From Kordiimonas lipolytica (lineage in GTDB: Bacteria > Pseudomonadota > Alphaproteobacteria > Sphingomonadales > Kordiimonadaceae), in assembly GCF_001550065.1 (NCBI RefSeq), contig NZ_LRUB01000036.1, forward strand, positions 62,001 through 126,000: a stretch of 64,000 nt of DNA, given 5' to 3'. Shown here piece after piece: positions 54,570-63,029 of this stretch (its first letter is position 1; each line of letters opens with the position of its first letter). A program made the position numbers and the translations under genes. The notes under the pieces were generated by a model. The model was not told the origin of the DNA, ran no database searches, and saw nothing but the letters and a program-made list of their open reading frames with translations.

Positions 54570-56171
54570 ATGGCTGAAACCAACAAGATGCTGGCCGGTG
54601 TTGCGGCGCCGTCGTCGCAACTGGCGGCAGATACGAACGCGGGTGTGGCGTTTTTCCTTGATGTTGTGGTGAATATGTTCGTGCTGGCAGGCGTGCTGAT
54701 GGGCGCGTTTGGCTATCCGGCGGAATATATGTTCGGCAAGATCATCCCGGGTGCCATTACGGGCATATTGGTGGGTAACCTGGCCTTCTTCTGGCTGACG
54801 AAAAAGACACGTGAGGCTACGGGTAACGAAGGGCTTACCAGTATTCCGCTGGGGCTCGACCTGCCGTCGGTGTTCGGCATGTGTTTCTTTATCATCGGCC
54901 CGACGTACGCGGCCAATGTGGACACCATGGGCGTGGATGCCGCCGCTGACAAGGCGTGGGTTCTGGGCATGGCCTGCACCTTCTGGATGGCGGCCATCAA
55001 ATTCTGCCTGTCCTTCTTTGGCCGCGCGATGCAGCACCAGTTGCCGCAGATGGCACTTGTGGGCGCCATGGCCGGTATTGCTACCGTCTGGCTGGGCGCG
55101 GAAGCGCTCCTGGGCGTGTTTGCCCTGCCGGAAGTGGGTATCGTCTCGCTTGTGATCATGGGCTTCTCCCTGATCGCAGGTCACCGGCTGCCATTCAATA
55201 TGCCTGGCGCTATTCTGGCCATCGTGGCAGCCACGGTGCTTTATTATATCCTGGCGTTTGGCGGCGCAGGCGACGGCTATGTGGTCAAGGAGATGCCTGA
55301 CCTTGTGCCAGCGCTTCCAGTGCCGACATTTGGCGGCGCCATGGCGATCTTTGGAGATGCGACCAATTACCTGGGGATTATCTTCCCCTTCGCGCTTTTG
55401 ATTGCTGCGAGTGCTGTGAACGTAACCGCAGGTGCGCGCATCACAGGCGATGAGTTTGACGCGGGCAAGGTGGTGCGCCTGGACGCCGCCGCCACGGCCA
55501 TTAGTGCGCTCTTTGGCGGTGTGGTGCAAACCACGCCATACTTCGGCCACGCCACCTACAAGCGGATGGGCGCGCGTACGGGCTATGCCCTGGGCGCGGC
55601 GGGTGTGATCACCGTTGGCGGTTTCCTGGGCGTGATCGCGCTGGCGTCACAGATGATCCCGGAAGCGGTCCTGAAACCGATCCTTGTTGTCGTGGCGTGT
55701 GATATCCTCCGCCTGGCTTTTTCTGGTGGCGACGTTCGGCACGCGCCCGCGCTTCTGTTCGCCACGGTTCCTGCGATCCTGAATTACGCCCACACGAAGG
55801 TGTCTGACCTTTATGGCAGGGTGGCCACTACGGCGGGTGACGCCATCAGTTCCGATTGGATGCAGGGCTATCTGCTTCTTGGGGCCATGGCGCGCGGCTA
55901 TATCCTGACAAGCCTGATCTGGGGCGCGCTGATTGTCTGGATTATCGACCGCAAGATGGTGCGGGCCGCCATGGCGGCGCTTGCTGCGGCCATCTTCACA
56001 GAATTCGGTGTGATCCATTCGGTAATGCCAACATCTGAGATGTATCTGCCTTGGGCCATCCCTGAAATGGGCGGCCTTGAGGTCTTGCCTCACCGCCTGG
56101 CTGTCGGTTATGTGGTGGCAGCAATCATGTTGTATCTGGCAGGCTTCATCAAAAATAAGCCTGCCTCCTGA
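54570..56171 (+). CDS. NCS2-like purine/nucleobase permease
   Basis: Polytopic membrane protein of 533 residues with about twelve to fourteen hydrophobic segments. It resembles the xanthine/uracil and AzgA permeases: the motif YFGHATYKRMGARTGYALGA stands where AzgA has GGRTG, and QMALVGAMAGIATVWLGAEA resembles the paired half-helix region. Probably carries nucleobases or nucleosides across the inner membrane. Start at MAETNKM, with GGGGGG five bases upstream. Located between the exported adenosine deaminase and deoC, so it would import inosine or hypoxanthine produced outside. Substrate is an inference. Confidence 0.82.
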   Translation: MAETNKMLAGVAAPSSQLAADTNAGVAFFLDVVVNMFVLAGVLMGAFGYPAEYMFGKIIPGAITGILVGNLAFFWLTKKTREATGNEGLTSIPLGLDLPSVFGMCFFIIGPTYAANVDTMGVDAAADKAWVLGMACTFWMAAIKFCLSFFGRAMQHQLPQMALVGAMAGIATVWLGAEALLGVFALPEVGIVSLVIMGFSLIAGHRLPFNMPGAILAIVAATVLYYILAFGGAGDGYVVKEMPDLVPALPVPTFGGAMAIFGDATNYLGIIFPFALLIAASAVNVTAGARITGDEFDAGKVVRLDAAATAISALFGGVVQTTPYFGHATYKRMGARTGYALGAAGVITVGGFLGVIALASQMIPEAVLKPILVVVACDILRLAFSGGDVRHAPALLFATVPAILNYAHTKVSDLYGRVATTAGDAISSDWMQGYLLLGAMARGYILTSLIWGALIVWIIDRKMVRAAMAALAAAIFTEFGVIHSVMPTSEMYLPWAIPEMGGLEVLPHRLAVGYVVAAIMLYLAGFIKNKPAS

Positions 56172-56240
56172 AAAGAAATCTTGACCGCAAGGTCAGGATT
56201 TGGCTTTAAGGGCGGGACTATTTTAAATTCGGAATGAGCA

Positions 56241-57197
56241 ATGACACCTGAGCCACTTGTTAATCAGGGCACGAGCTTCCACGCCGACTGGCTGGACGGT
56301 ATTCGTGTCAACAAAAGTGCGGTGGAGCGCCGTACCGCCTCTCTGGGCGGACGCCGGGCTGTAAAGAAAGACAGCCAAATCGCTTTCATGCTTAAAGCCG
56401 TTAGCTGCATTGACCTGACGACGCTGGCGGGCGACGACACGCCTGGCCGTGTGCGGCGGCTGTGCCAGAAGGCCATGAATCCGGTACGTAGGGACATCCT
56501 GGCCCAGTTCGGTATGGAAGACATGGGCCTGACCACCGGCGCTGTGTGCGTGTATCATTCCATGGTGCCGGAGGCGGCTGAAACCCTGAAAGGCCGTGTG
56601 CCGATCGCGGCGGTTTCAACCGGTTTCCCCGCGGGCCTCGCGCCTATGGAAACCCGGCTTGAGGAAATCCAAAGGTCTGTCGCGGCTGGCGCCAACGAGA
56701 TCGATATCGTCGTCACCCGCGCCCACGTGCTGACGGGCAACTGGCAGGCGCTTTATGATGAAGTTAAAGCCTTCAAGGCTGCTTGCGGGCCGGCGCTGAT
56801 GAAAACCATTCTGGCAACTGGCGAACATGGTAACCTGACGCAAGTTGCCAAGGCATCGATGACCGCCATGATGGCGGGCTCCGATTTCATCAAAACCTCC
56901 ACCGGCATGGAAGGTGTGAATGCGACCCTTCCCGTGAGCCTGGTGATGATCCGGCAAATCCGCGATTTCTACCGCGAGACGGGCATGAAGGTTGGCTACA
57001 AGCCTGCGGGCGGCATCAAGACGGCCAAGGACGCTGTAGCGTACCTGACGCTCCTGAAGGAAGAGTTGGGCCGCGACTGGCTTTCGCCAGAGCTGTTCCG
57101 CTTCGGGGCTTCAAGCCTTCTGGGTGATCTTGAGCGCCAGCTCGAGTATCATGCCTTTGGTGGCTATTCGGCGTCTTATCGCCACGCGATGGGCTAA
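56241..57197 (+). CDS. deoC: deoxyribose-phosphate aldolase
   Basis: Class I aldolase splitting 2-deoxyribose 5-phosphate into glyceraldehyde 3-phosphate and acetaldehyde. 318 residues, with about 50 extra N-terminal residues compared with the E. coli enzyme. The Schiff-base lysine is K218 (SDFIKTSTGMEG), the second lysine K254 (GYKPAGGIK), and the Asp D155 (EIDIVVTR). Last step of deoxynucleoside catabolism; the adjoining aldehyde dehydrogenase can oxidise the acetaldehyde. Twelve bases separate it from that gene. Confidence 0.96.
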   Translation: MTPEPLVNQGTSFHADWLDGIRVNKSAVERRTASLGGRRAVKKDSQIAFMLKAVSCIDLTTLAGDDTPGRVRRLCQKAMNPVRRDILAQFGMEDMGLTTGAVCVYHSMVPEAAETLKGRVPIAAVSTGFPAGLAPMETRLEEIQRSVAAGANEIDIVVTRAHVLTGNWQALYDEVKAFKAACGPALMKTILATGEHGNLTQVAKASMTAMMAGSDFIKTSTGMEGVNATLPVSLVMIRQIRDFYRETGMKVGYKPAGGIKTAKDAVAYLTLLKEELGRDWLSPELFRFGASSLLGDLERQLEYHAFGGYSASYRHAMG

Positions 57198-57209
57198 GGG
57201 GAGTGTGAC

Positions 57210-59618
57210 ATGACTGTAAAAGAAAAGTTTGAAAGCATGGATTATAGCCCAGCCCTTGAAAGCCGTACCAACGCCGACAAGTGGCTGGATGCCAATGGCC
57301 GGTCCTTCGGCCTGTTCATTGATGGCGAGTGGGTGAAGCCGAAGGGCGCGAAACAGTTCGCGACCTATGCGCCGTCAACGGGCGAAAAGCTGGCTGACAT
57401 CACGGAAGCATCAGAGGATGATGTGGACGCAGCCGTTGCCGCCGCGCGTAAGGCGCAAGGCAAGTGGGCGCTGATCGGTGGCCACGGCAGGGCGAAATAC
57501 CTATACGCGCTGGCGCGGCTGGTGCAGAAACACAGCCGCGTGCTGGCGGTGCTAGAGAGCCTGGATAACGGCAAGCCGATCCGCGAAAGCCGGGACATCG
57601 ACATCCCGCTCGTGGCACGGCACTTCTATCACCATGCCGGTTGGGCAGAGCTGATGGACGAGGAATTCCCCGACCATGAAGCGCTGGGTGTTGCGGGGCA
57701 GGTGATCCCGTGGAACTTCCCGATGCTGATGCTGGCGTGGAAAGTGGCGCCAGCCTTGGCGGCCGGGAACACAGTGGTGCTGAAACCCGCCGAATTTACG
57801 TCGCTGACAGCCCTGAAATTCGCGGAACTGTGCGTTGAAGCAGGCCTGCCGAAGGGTGTCGTGAACATCGTGACTGGCGCGGGCGAAACCGGTGCTGCCG
57901 TTGTGAACGCGGACGTGGATAAGGTGGCTTTCACTGGCTCTACGGAAGTTGGCAAGATCATCCGCCGCTCCATCGCGGGCTCAGGCAAGAAGCTGACACT
58001 CGAGCTCGGCGGCAAGTCGCCCTACATCGTGTTCGAGGACGCCGACATTGACGGCGCGATTGAGGGCCTTGTGGACGCCATCTGGTTCAACCAGGGGCAG
58101 GTTTGCTGCGCGGGCTCCCGCCTCCTCGTGCAGGAAGGCATCGCCGACAAGTTCCTTGAGAAGCTGAAAGCGCGCATGGCAACCCTGCGTGTGGGTACCA
58201 GCCTTGATAAATGCATCGACATCGGTGCCGTGGTTGATGAGAGCCAAAAAGACACCATCGAACGCCTGCTGGCGGACGGCGAAAGCCAGGGCGCCGTGGT
58301 CTGGAAAGCACCGTGCGAGATGCCGGAAGAGGGCGTCTTCTTCCCGCCAACACTGGTGACCGGCGTGGGCACGGACAATACGCTGTACCGCGAGGAAATC
58401 TTCGGCCCTGTGCTGACGGCTATCACCTTCCGCACGCAATCTGAAGCCGTGGCGCTGGCGAACAACACGCGCTATGGCCTTGCCGCGACTGTCTGGTCCG
58501 AAAGCCTGAGCCGCGCGCTTGAGGTGGCACCGGCCCTTGTGGCGGGTGTTGTGTGGATCAACGGCACCAACATGTTCGATGCAGCCGCCGGTTTCGGCGG
58601 CAGGCGTGAAAGCGGGTTCGGGCGCGAAGGCGGCCGCGAGGGCATGCTAGCCTACATGCGGCCCCGGTATGAGGCTGCGCTCAAGGATTGGGCGCCAATT
58701 CCGGCACCAGCCGAGGTGGCCATGCCGAAAGCAGGCTCCGGCCTCGACCATATCGACCGCACCGCAAAAATGTATATCGGCGGCAAGCAGGCCCGGCCAG
58801 ACGGCGGCGACAGTGTGGCGATTGCCGACAAAAAAGGCGCGTTCGCGGGCCTTGTGGGCGAGGGCAACTATAAGGACATCCGGAACGCGGTTGAGGCGGC
58901 TGCGAAGGCTGCAGGCTGGGGCAAGTCCACGCCGCACCTTCGGGCACAGATCCTTTACTATGTGGCCGAAAATCTGAGTGCGCGCGCGGAAGAGTTCACC
59001 GACCGGCTGAAAAACCTGACGGGCGCGAGCCAGAAGGCGGCGGAAGCCGAGGTGGAGCTTTCGGTCAAGCGGCTCTTTAGTGCAGCTGCCATGGCTGACA
59101 AGCATGACGGCAGTGTTCATACACCACCGATCCGCGGTGTGGCGCTGGCGATGAATGAACCTGTGGGTGTGCTGGGCATCGTATGCCCGGATGAGCATCC
59201 GCTGCTGGCGTTTGTGACGCTGATGGCCTATGCGGTCGCGGCAGGCAACACGGCTGTGATGATCCCAAGTGAGCGCTATCCGCTTTTGGCGACTGATTTC
59301 TATCAGGTGCTGGAAACCTCCGACATGCCGGCGGGTGTGGTCAATATCGTCACTGGCGCGCGCGATGCCATGGCCATGCCAATGGCCAAGCATTATGGCG
59401 TTGACGGTATCTGGTATTTTGGCTCCCGCGAGGGCTGCGCCGAAATCGAGCAAGCGGCGGCCGACAACATGAAGCGCGTCTGGCTGAACTATGGCAAGGC
59501 CTATGACTTCACGAGCCGAGAGCAGATGAGCGCCCGCGGCCTAATGGAACGCGCCACGGAAGTGAAAAACATCTGGGTCCCATACGGCGACGCCAACGAG
59601 GGCGGCAAGTCTTACTGA
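57210..59618 (+). CDS. two-domain aldehyde dehydrogenase (active + truncated second domain)
   Basis: 802 residues. The first 490 form a complete NAD-dependent aldehyde dehydrogenase: E265 in LELGGKSP and C299 in NQGQVCCAGS, with FTGSTEVGK. After a linker (PIPAPAEVAMPKAGSGLDHI), residues about 520-800 hold a second, partial domain that covers only the NAD-binding half (VLGIVCPDEHPLLAFVTLMA, GGKQARPDGGD) and has no catalytic cysteine segment. Located directly after deoC, it probably oxidises acetaldehyde to acetate, closing the deoxyribose pathway. Such fusions sit beside deoC in other Alphaproteobacteria. The role of the second domain is unknown, possibly structural. Confidence 0.9.
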   Translation: MTVKEKFESMDYSPALESRTNADKWLDANGRSFGLFIDGEWVKPKGAKQFATYAPSTGEKLADITEASEDDVDAAVAAARKAQGKWALIGGHGRAKYLYALARLVQKHSRVLAVLESLDNGKPIRESRDIDIPLVARHFYHHAGWAELMDEEFPDHEALGVAGQVIPWNFPMLMLAWKVAPALAAGNTVVLKPAEFTSLTALKFAELCVEAGLPKGVVNIVTGAGETGAAVVNADVDKVAFTGSTEVGKIIRRSIAGSGKKLTLELGGKSPYIVFEDADIDGAIEGLVDAIWFNQGQVCCAGSRLLVQEGIADKFLEKLKARMATLRVGTSLDKCIDIGAVVDESQKDTIERLLADGESQGAVVWKAPCEMPEEGVFFPPTLVTGVGTDNTLYREEIFGPVLTAITFRTQSEAVALANNTRYGLAATVWSESLSRALEVAPALVAGVVWINGTNMFDAAAGFGGRRESGFGREGGREGMLAYMRPRYEAALKDWAPIPAPAEVAMPKAGSGLDHIDRTAKMYIGGKQARPDGGDSVAIADKKGAFAGLVGEGNYKDIRNAVEAAAKAAGWGKSTPHLRAQILYYVAENLSARAEEFTDRLKNLTGASQKAAEAEVELSVKRLFSAAAMADKHDGSVHTPPIRGVALAMNEPVGVLGIVCPDEHPLLAFVTLMAYAVAAGNTAVMIPSERYPLLATDFYQVLETSDMPAGVVNIVTGARDAMAMPMAKHYGVDGIWYFGSREGCAEIEQAAADNMKRVWLNYGKAYDFTSREQMSARGLMERATEVKNIWVPYGDANEGGKSY

Positions 59619-59639
59619 TACATTTGCATTTCCAAATAA

Positions 59640-59673
59640 AAGCAAGTCCGCTCTTTTTGGTGCGGGCTTGCTT
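59640..59673 (+). terminator. terminator after deoC-aldehyde dehydrogenase operon
   Basis: AAGCAAGTCCGC (59640-59651) pairs with GCGGGCTTGCTT (59662-59673), one G-T pair, ten-base loop. The T-run is short, but the hairpin is strong and ends the nucleoside operon before luxR. Confidence 0.75.
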
Positions 59674-59853
59674 TGATAGTGCCCAGAAAGGCCTTCGACT
59701 ACAACTTATCTATCATTTAGATTTGTTGGGCTGGCTATGCACCGAATGTAGCGGAAGCTATATTGTTATTTACTAAGTAATTGTAGATAAATGGTTGTAG
59801 AGTGCTACTCCAGAGCTATTTATATGCAGTCAGCAGTATGATCGGGGTCAGCT

Positions 59854-60651
59854 ATGTCTTTTTCGCCAGAAGCTTATAGGGCCATTGCGGCTTTTATGGG
59901 CCAGGTCGATAAAATAACGTCGATAAATGTTCTCAGCGATAGCTTGAAAAAGCCGCTGAGCTTGCTGGGCGTCAAGCACTTGCTCTGTATTTCAGCTTTC
60001 GGAATGCCTGCGCTCCAGGACCGGAAGCTGATGTTCGGGTTTCTCCACAACGACTGGATCACGCATTACGCGAAAAATCACTATTATGTGGACGACGCAT
60101 TGCCAAACCACGCCTTGAAACTCAAGGATTGGGGTGAACCCTTTTGGTGGTCTGAATTTGTTGCAACGCAGGACCTTACCAAAACCCAGCGCAAGATATT
60201 TGAGGAAGCATTTCGGTATGGCCTCAAGGAAGGCGTGGTCATTCCACTGCCGGTTCGCGTGAACGACGAAACAGACGAAGTGCTGGAGTATGCCTACGTA
60301 AGCGCAGGTGGAGAGCTACATAGGTCAGATGAACTGGAAAATGTTATTCGGCTATTGTCTGTCGCTGCACACCGTACTGCTCGTCGGATTTACCTCAAGG
60401 ATGCAAAAGGTGGTTTTGCACGGGATATCGTTCAGGTTGGCCCAAATATGGACTTTTCGACCCTCACAGCAAGGGAGCGAGAAATCCTCGCATGGATCAT
60501 TGAGGGAAAGCAGCCAAGCGAAGTTGCTGATATCTTGGATATCAAGCGTACGACAGTGGTTACACATCTGCGCAACATTAAGCGTCGGTACGGGTTTGGT
60601 AGCACCACTGAAATGATTACGGCACTTCACCGCCATAAAGTGTTTATATAA
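59854..60651 (+). CDS. luxR: LuxR family quorum-sensing regulator
   Basis: Acyl-homoserine-lactone receptor and transcription factor, 265 residues. The N-terminal autoinducer domain (about 15-175) keeps the TraR-type W57, Y61 and D70 positions (NDWITHY, YYVDD), the PFWW tryptophan and the YGLKEGVVIPL glycine; the conserved Pro71 is Ala. The C-terminal GerE HTH (about 200-262) has LTAREREILAWIIEGK and DIKRTTVVTHLRNIKRRYG. GGGG lies before the ATG. The luxI gene follows 99 bases later in the same direction, so this is a complete pair, not a solo. The region is AT-richer than its neighbours. Confidence 0.94.
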   Translation: MSFSPEAYRAIAAFMGQVDKITSINVLSDSLKKPLSLLGVKHLLCISAFGMPALQDRKLMFGFLHNDWITHYAKNHYYVDDALPNHALKLKDWGEPFWWSEFVATQDLTKTQRKIFEEAFRYGLKEGVVIPLPVRVNDETDEVLEYAYVSAGGELHRSDELENVIRLLSVAAHRTARRIYLKDAKGGFARDIVQVGPNMDFSTLTAREREILAWIIEGKQPSEVADILDIKRTTVVTHLRNIKRRYGFGSTTEMITALHRHKVFI

Positions 60652-60668
60652 ACCAATGATTGTATCTC

Positions 60669-60688
60669 TCATTCTTTATGAGGAATGA
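60669..60688. promoter_or_regulatory. lux-box-like palindrome upstream of luxI
   Basis: TCATTCTTTATGAGGAATGA: six-base perfect outer arms TCATTC/GAATGA around eight bases, and 8 of 10 pairs symmetric overall. Its length (20 bases) and place (62 bases before the luxI ATG) fit a LuxR-type operator at about -42 of a luxI promoter. The sequence differs from the classical ACCTGT/ACAGGT box. Confidence 0.55.
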
Positions 60689-60750
60689 CCAACAGTCTCT
60701 TCGGTGGATATTCTTCTTGCATAGACTTAGCGAGCAAGAGGAGCTTCCCC

Positions 60751-61635
60751 ATGATCCACATTATCAACAAGTACAATCGACAGTTTTATAGCGATGTGTT
60801 GCACAATATGTTTCAGCTGCGACACAAAATTTTCGTGGAGCAAAAAGGCTGGAATAAATTGGCTCAAGACGATGGCCTCGAAAGAGATCAATTCGATACA
60901 GACGATACGACCTATTTCCTGAAACTGGATGAGAACAGCAACATTCTGGGAGGGATGAGGCTTGTTCCGACAACAGTGGACACTCAACTTGGTACAATCT
61001 TCAAAGATTGGTGCGATTTCAAACCCGCGCCGGTAGGGAAGCATGCCCACGAATGGTCCCGCTATTTTATTGCGGATAAAAAGTACCGTAGCCCAGCTGG
61101 GTACCCGGTTCATTATGAGCTATTCTTCTCAATTCTGGAATATGCAGTTGATCGGGGTATCTCCAGTCTTACAGGCTTTCTGGAAGCAATCACGTTGCCA
61201 CGATTGAACGCATTGCCTTGGGATGTCGAATACTTGGGTAATTTGGTGACCTATGGCGGCATTAATGGTGAACCTAAAGGAAAAGGAGCAGCCGTTCATG
61301 TGGGTGTCAACGAACGGATGCTGCGTATCACCAAGCGCCTGAAGGGTATAAAGAAACCCTATTTGGCATTGCCAATTGGCGACATGGGGCCTGCCCGTCA
61401 AGTCGCTTGCACGCCAGAGGTTTGCTTCCGGTATCTCGACTTCCTTGAGAACCATCCAGAGCACGCCAATACAATCGCAGCGATGTCCAGCATGATTATC
61501 GACTCACCAAGCGAAAGGCGCGCTGCGATCATTGATGTGTTCGACGGAATTGCGCAGGAGGAGGCTATGGCAGGCTTCCAGGCGCCGTTTTCAAAAGTCG
61601 TCGCGCCAACAAGCTATTCGCTAACCATGCAATAA
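60751..61635 (+). CDS. luxI: acyl-homoserine-lactone synthase with C-terminal extension
   Basis: LuxI-type synthase making an acyl-homoserine lactone from S-adenosylmethionine and an acyl-ACP or acyl-CoA. 294 residues starting MIHIINKYNRQFYSDV. Catalytic residues are all present: R24, F28, W34 (QLRHKIFVEQKGW), E44, D46 and D49 (LERDQFD), R70-region GGMRLVP, and E-x-S-R in HEWSRYF. The core ends near residue 206; family members are normally 190-230 residues, so about 85 extra residues follow (PARQVACTPEVCFRYLDFLE onward) with no recognised domain. AGAGGAG precedes the ATG. The first 90 bases have only 34 G+C, far below neighbouring genes. Confidence 0.93.
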   Translation: MIHIINKYNRQFYSDVLHNMFQLRHKIFVEQKGWNKLAQDDGLERDQFDTDDTTYFLKLDENSNILGGMRLVPTTVDTQLGTIFKDWCDFKPAPVGKHAHEWSRYFIADKKYRSPAGYPVHYELFFSILEYAVDRGISSLTGFLEAITLPRLNALPWDVEYLGNLVTYGGINGEPKGKGAAVHVGVNERMLRITKRLKGIKKPYLALPIGDMGPARQVACTPEVCFRYLDFLENHPEHANTIAAMSSMIIDSPSERRAAIIDVFDGIAQEEAMAGFQAPFSKVVAPTSYSLTMQ

Positions 61636-61749
61636 AGCAGGTGAACCATCTTCCCCACAACCTTGAGGTAGGGCAGCGTTAAGGATTAATTGCGATATCG
61701 CAACTTTTACGCTATCTCTTTACCAATGATAGTTTGTGGGGAGGAAATC

Positions 61750-62091
61750 ATGCCTCATCCGATTGACGTGACTGTCGGTGCAAGCGTTAGAACCTATCGC
61801 CGTCAGCGCGGGATGACTCAGACTGAACTTGGGGAAGCATTGGGACTGACGTTCCAGCAGATCCAGAAATACGAACGGGGCACCAATCGCATTTCCGCGA
61901 GCAAACTGGTAATGCTTGCAGAGGCGCTGAGGGTTCCTGTCGGCGCCTTCTTCGAGGGATGTGAAGGTGTCACGGACAATGAACAGCCTGATGAGATCAA
62001 AGCGCTGGTGAAGCACTTTGACGATATGCCTGAAGATATCCGTATGGATTTCCTGCGCATGATCCGGTCTATCGCAACCGCGAGCTACTAA
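61750..62091 (+). CDS. XRE family helix-turn-helix regulator
   Basis: 113-residue DNA-binding protein. The Cro/C1-type HTH is about 12-66: VRTYRRQRGMTQTELGEALG and LTFQQIQKYERGTNRISASK. The C-terminal part is acidic and has no known domain. Start at MPHPIDVTVG with GGGGAGGAAATC directly upstream. It follows luxI by 115 bases and is probably a separate transcript; a role in the quorum circuit is possible but unproven. A strong terminator lies downstream. Confidence 0.92.
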   Translation: MPHPIDVTVGASVRTYRRQRGMTQTELGEALGLTFQQIQKYERGTNRISASKLVMLAEALRVPVGAFFEGCEGVTDNEQPDEIKALVKHFDDMPEDIRMDFLRMIRSIATASY

Positions 62092-62132
62092 CGCGGGCAC
62101 CTTGCCGGATTAAGGTCCAGGTTCATCCAATG

Positions 62133-62164
62133 AAAAAGGCACCGCAAATTGCGGTGCCTTTTTT
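62133..62164. terminator. bidirectional terminator between XRE gene and purine phosphorylase
   Basis: AAAAAGGCACCGCAA (62133-62147) and TTGCGGTGCCTTTTT (62149-62163) are perfect arms. The T-run ends the plus-strand XRE gene, and the A-run acts for the minus-strand gene ending at 62188. Confidence 0.93.
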
Positions 62165-62187
62165 GTGAAGAGGTCGAGGCTTGTTTC

Positions 62188-63006
62188 CTAGGACGCTTTG
62201 GCAAGAAACGCCCGCAACAGTTTCTCCAAATGAACCGCGGCAATGGCACCGTATTCCATTGTCTCATGGTGTGTCAGCTCGCCTTGCATGCCGGCCGCCA
62301 GATTGGTGATGGAGCTTACGCCAACAACCTTCATACCGCAGTGGCGCGCCACCAGGCATTCCGGCACCGTGGACATGCCAACAGCATCCGCGCCCATAGT
62401 GCGGAACGCCCGGATTTCAGCGGGCGTCTCAAAGTTCGGCCCCTTAGCCATGATATAGACACCGCTATGCAGTGTGATTCCGAGCTCTTCGGCTGCTGCA
62501 TGCATCACTGCTGTCAGCTTGCGGTCCCAGGCTTCGGAAACATCCGGGAAGCGCGGGCCAAACCGGTCGTCATTGACACCCACCAGCGGGTTGATGCCTG
62601 AGAAATTGATGTGATCTGTGATCGCCATCAGCGATCCCGGTCCAGCTTCTTCGCGCAGGCTGCCGGCCGCGTTTGTAAGCACAAGCAGTTCAACACCAAG
62701 CGCCCACAGAACGCGTGTGGAAAAGGCCAGCTTTTCAGCCGGGTGGCCTTCATAAGCGTGCGCGCGGCCCTGCATGCAGATCACCGGCTTGCCGCCCAGC
62801 GTGCCAATCAGCATCCGGCCCGCATGGCCTTCAACCGTTGGCTCTGGAAAGCCGGGCAGGTCTTCGTATGACAGGACGGTCGCGCCCTCAAGCGCATCAG
62901 CAAGGCTGTTGAGCCCGCTTCCTAGCACCATGGCGATCTTGGGCATGTCGCCCGCGTGTTTGCTGCGGATAAACGCCGCGCATTCCTGGACTTCCTCAAA
63001 GCTCAT
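62188..63006 (-). CDS. punA: purine nucleoside phosphorylase (trimeric, PunA type)
   Basis: Phosphorolyses inosine or guanosine to base and ribose 1-phosphate. 272 residues with the trimeric-PNP motifs MVLGSGLNSLAD (phosphate), GHAGRMLIG, MQGRAHAYEGH, TNAAGSLREE, the substrate loop GPNFETPAEIRAFRTMGADA and VSSITNLAAGM, whose Asn favours 6-oxopurines. Fits the upstream exported adenosine deaminase and permease: adenosine to inosine, import, then phosphorolysis. Its product base would be reused by the phosphoribosyltransferase encoded immediately upstream on the same strand (23 bases away). Confidence 0.96.
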   Translation of the reverse strand: MSFEEVQECAAFIRSKHAGDMPKIAMVLGSGLNSLADALEGATVLSYEDLPGFPEPTVEGHAGRMLIGTLGGKPVICMQGRAHAYEGHPAEKLAFSTRVLWALGVELLVLTNAAGSLREEAGPGSLMAITDHINFSGINPLVGVNDDRFGPRFPDVSEAWDRKLTAVMHAAAEELGITLHSGVYIMAKGPNFETPAEIRAFRTMGADAVGMSTVPECLVARHCGMKVVGVSSITNLAAGMQGELTHHETMEYGAIAAVHLEKLLRAFLAKAS

Positions 63007-63029
63007 GACGGCTTCTCCGATGCTCTGGG

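Noticed and set aside
60685..60750. Longer LuxI starting at an upstream in-frame codon
   Set aside because: The extra residues (TNSLFGGYSSC) overlap the lux-box-like region and have no RBS; placing the start at 60751 puts Arg24, Phe28 and Trp34 at canonical positions.
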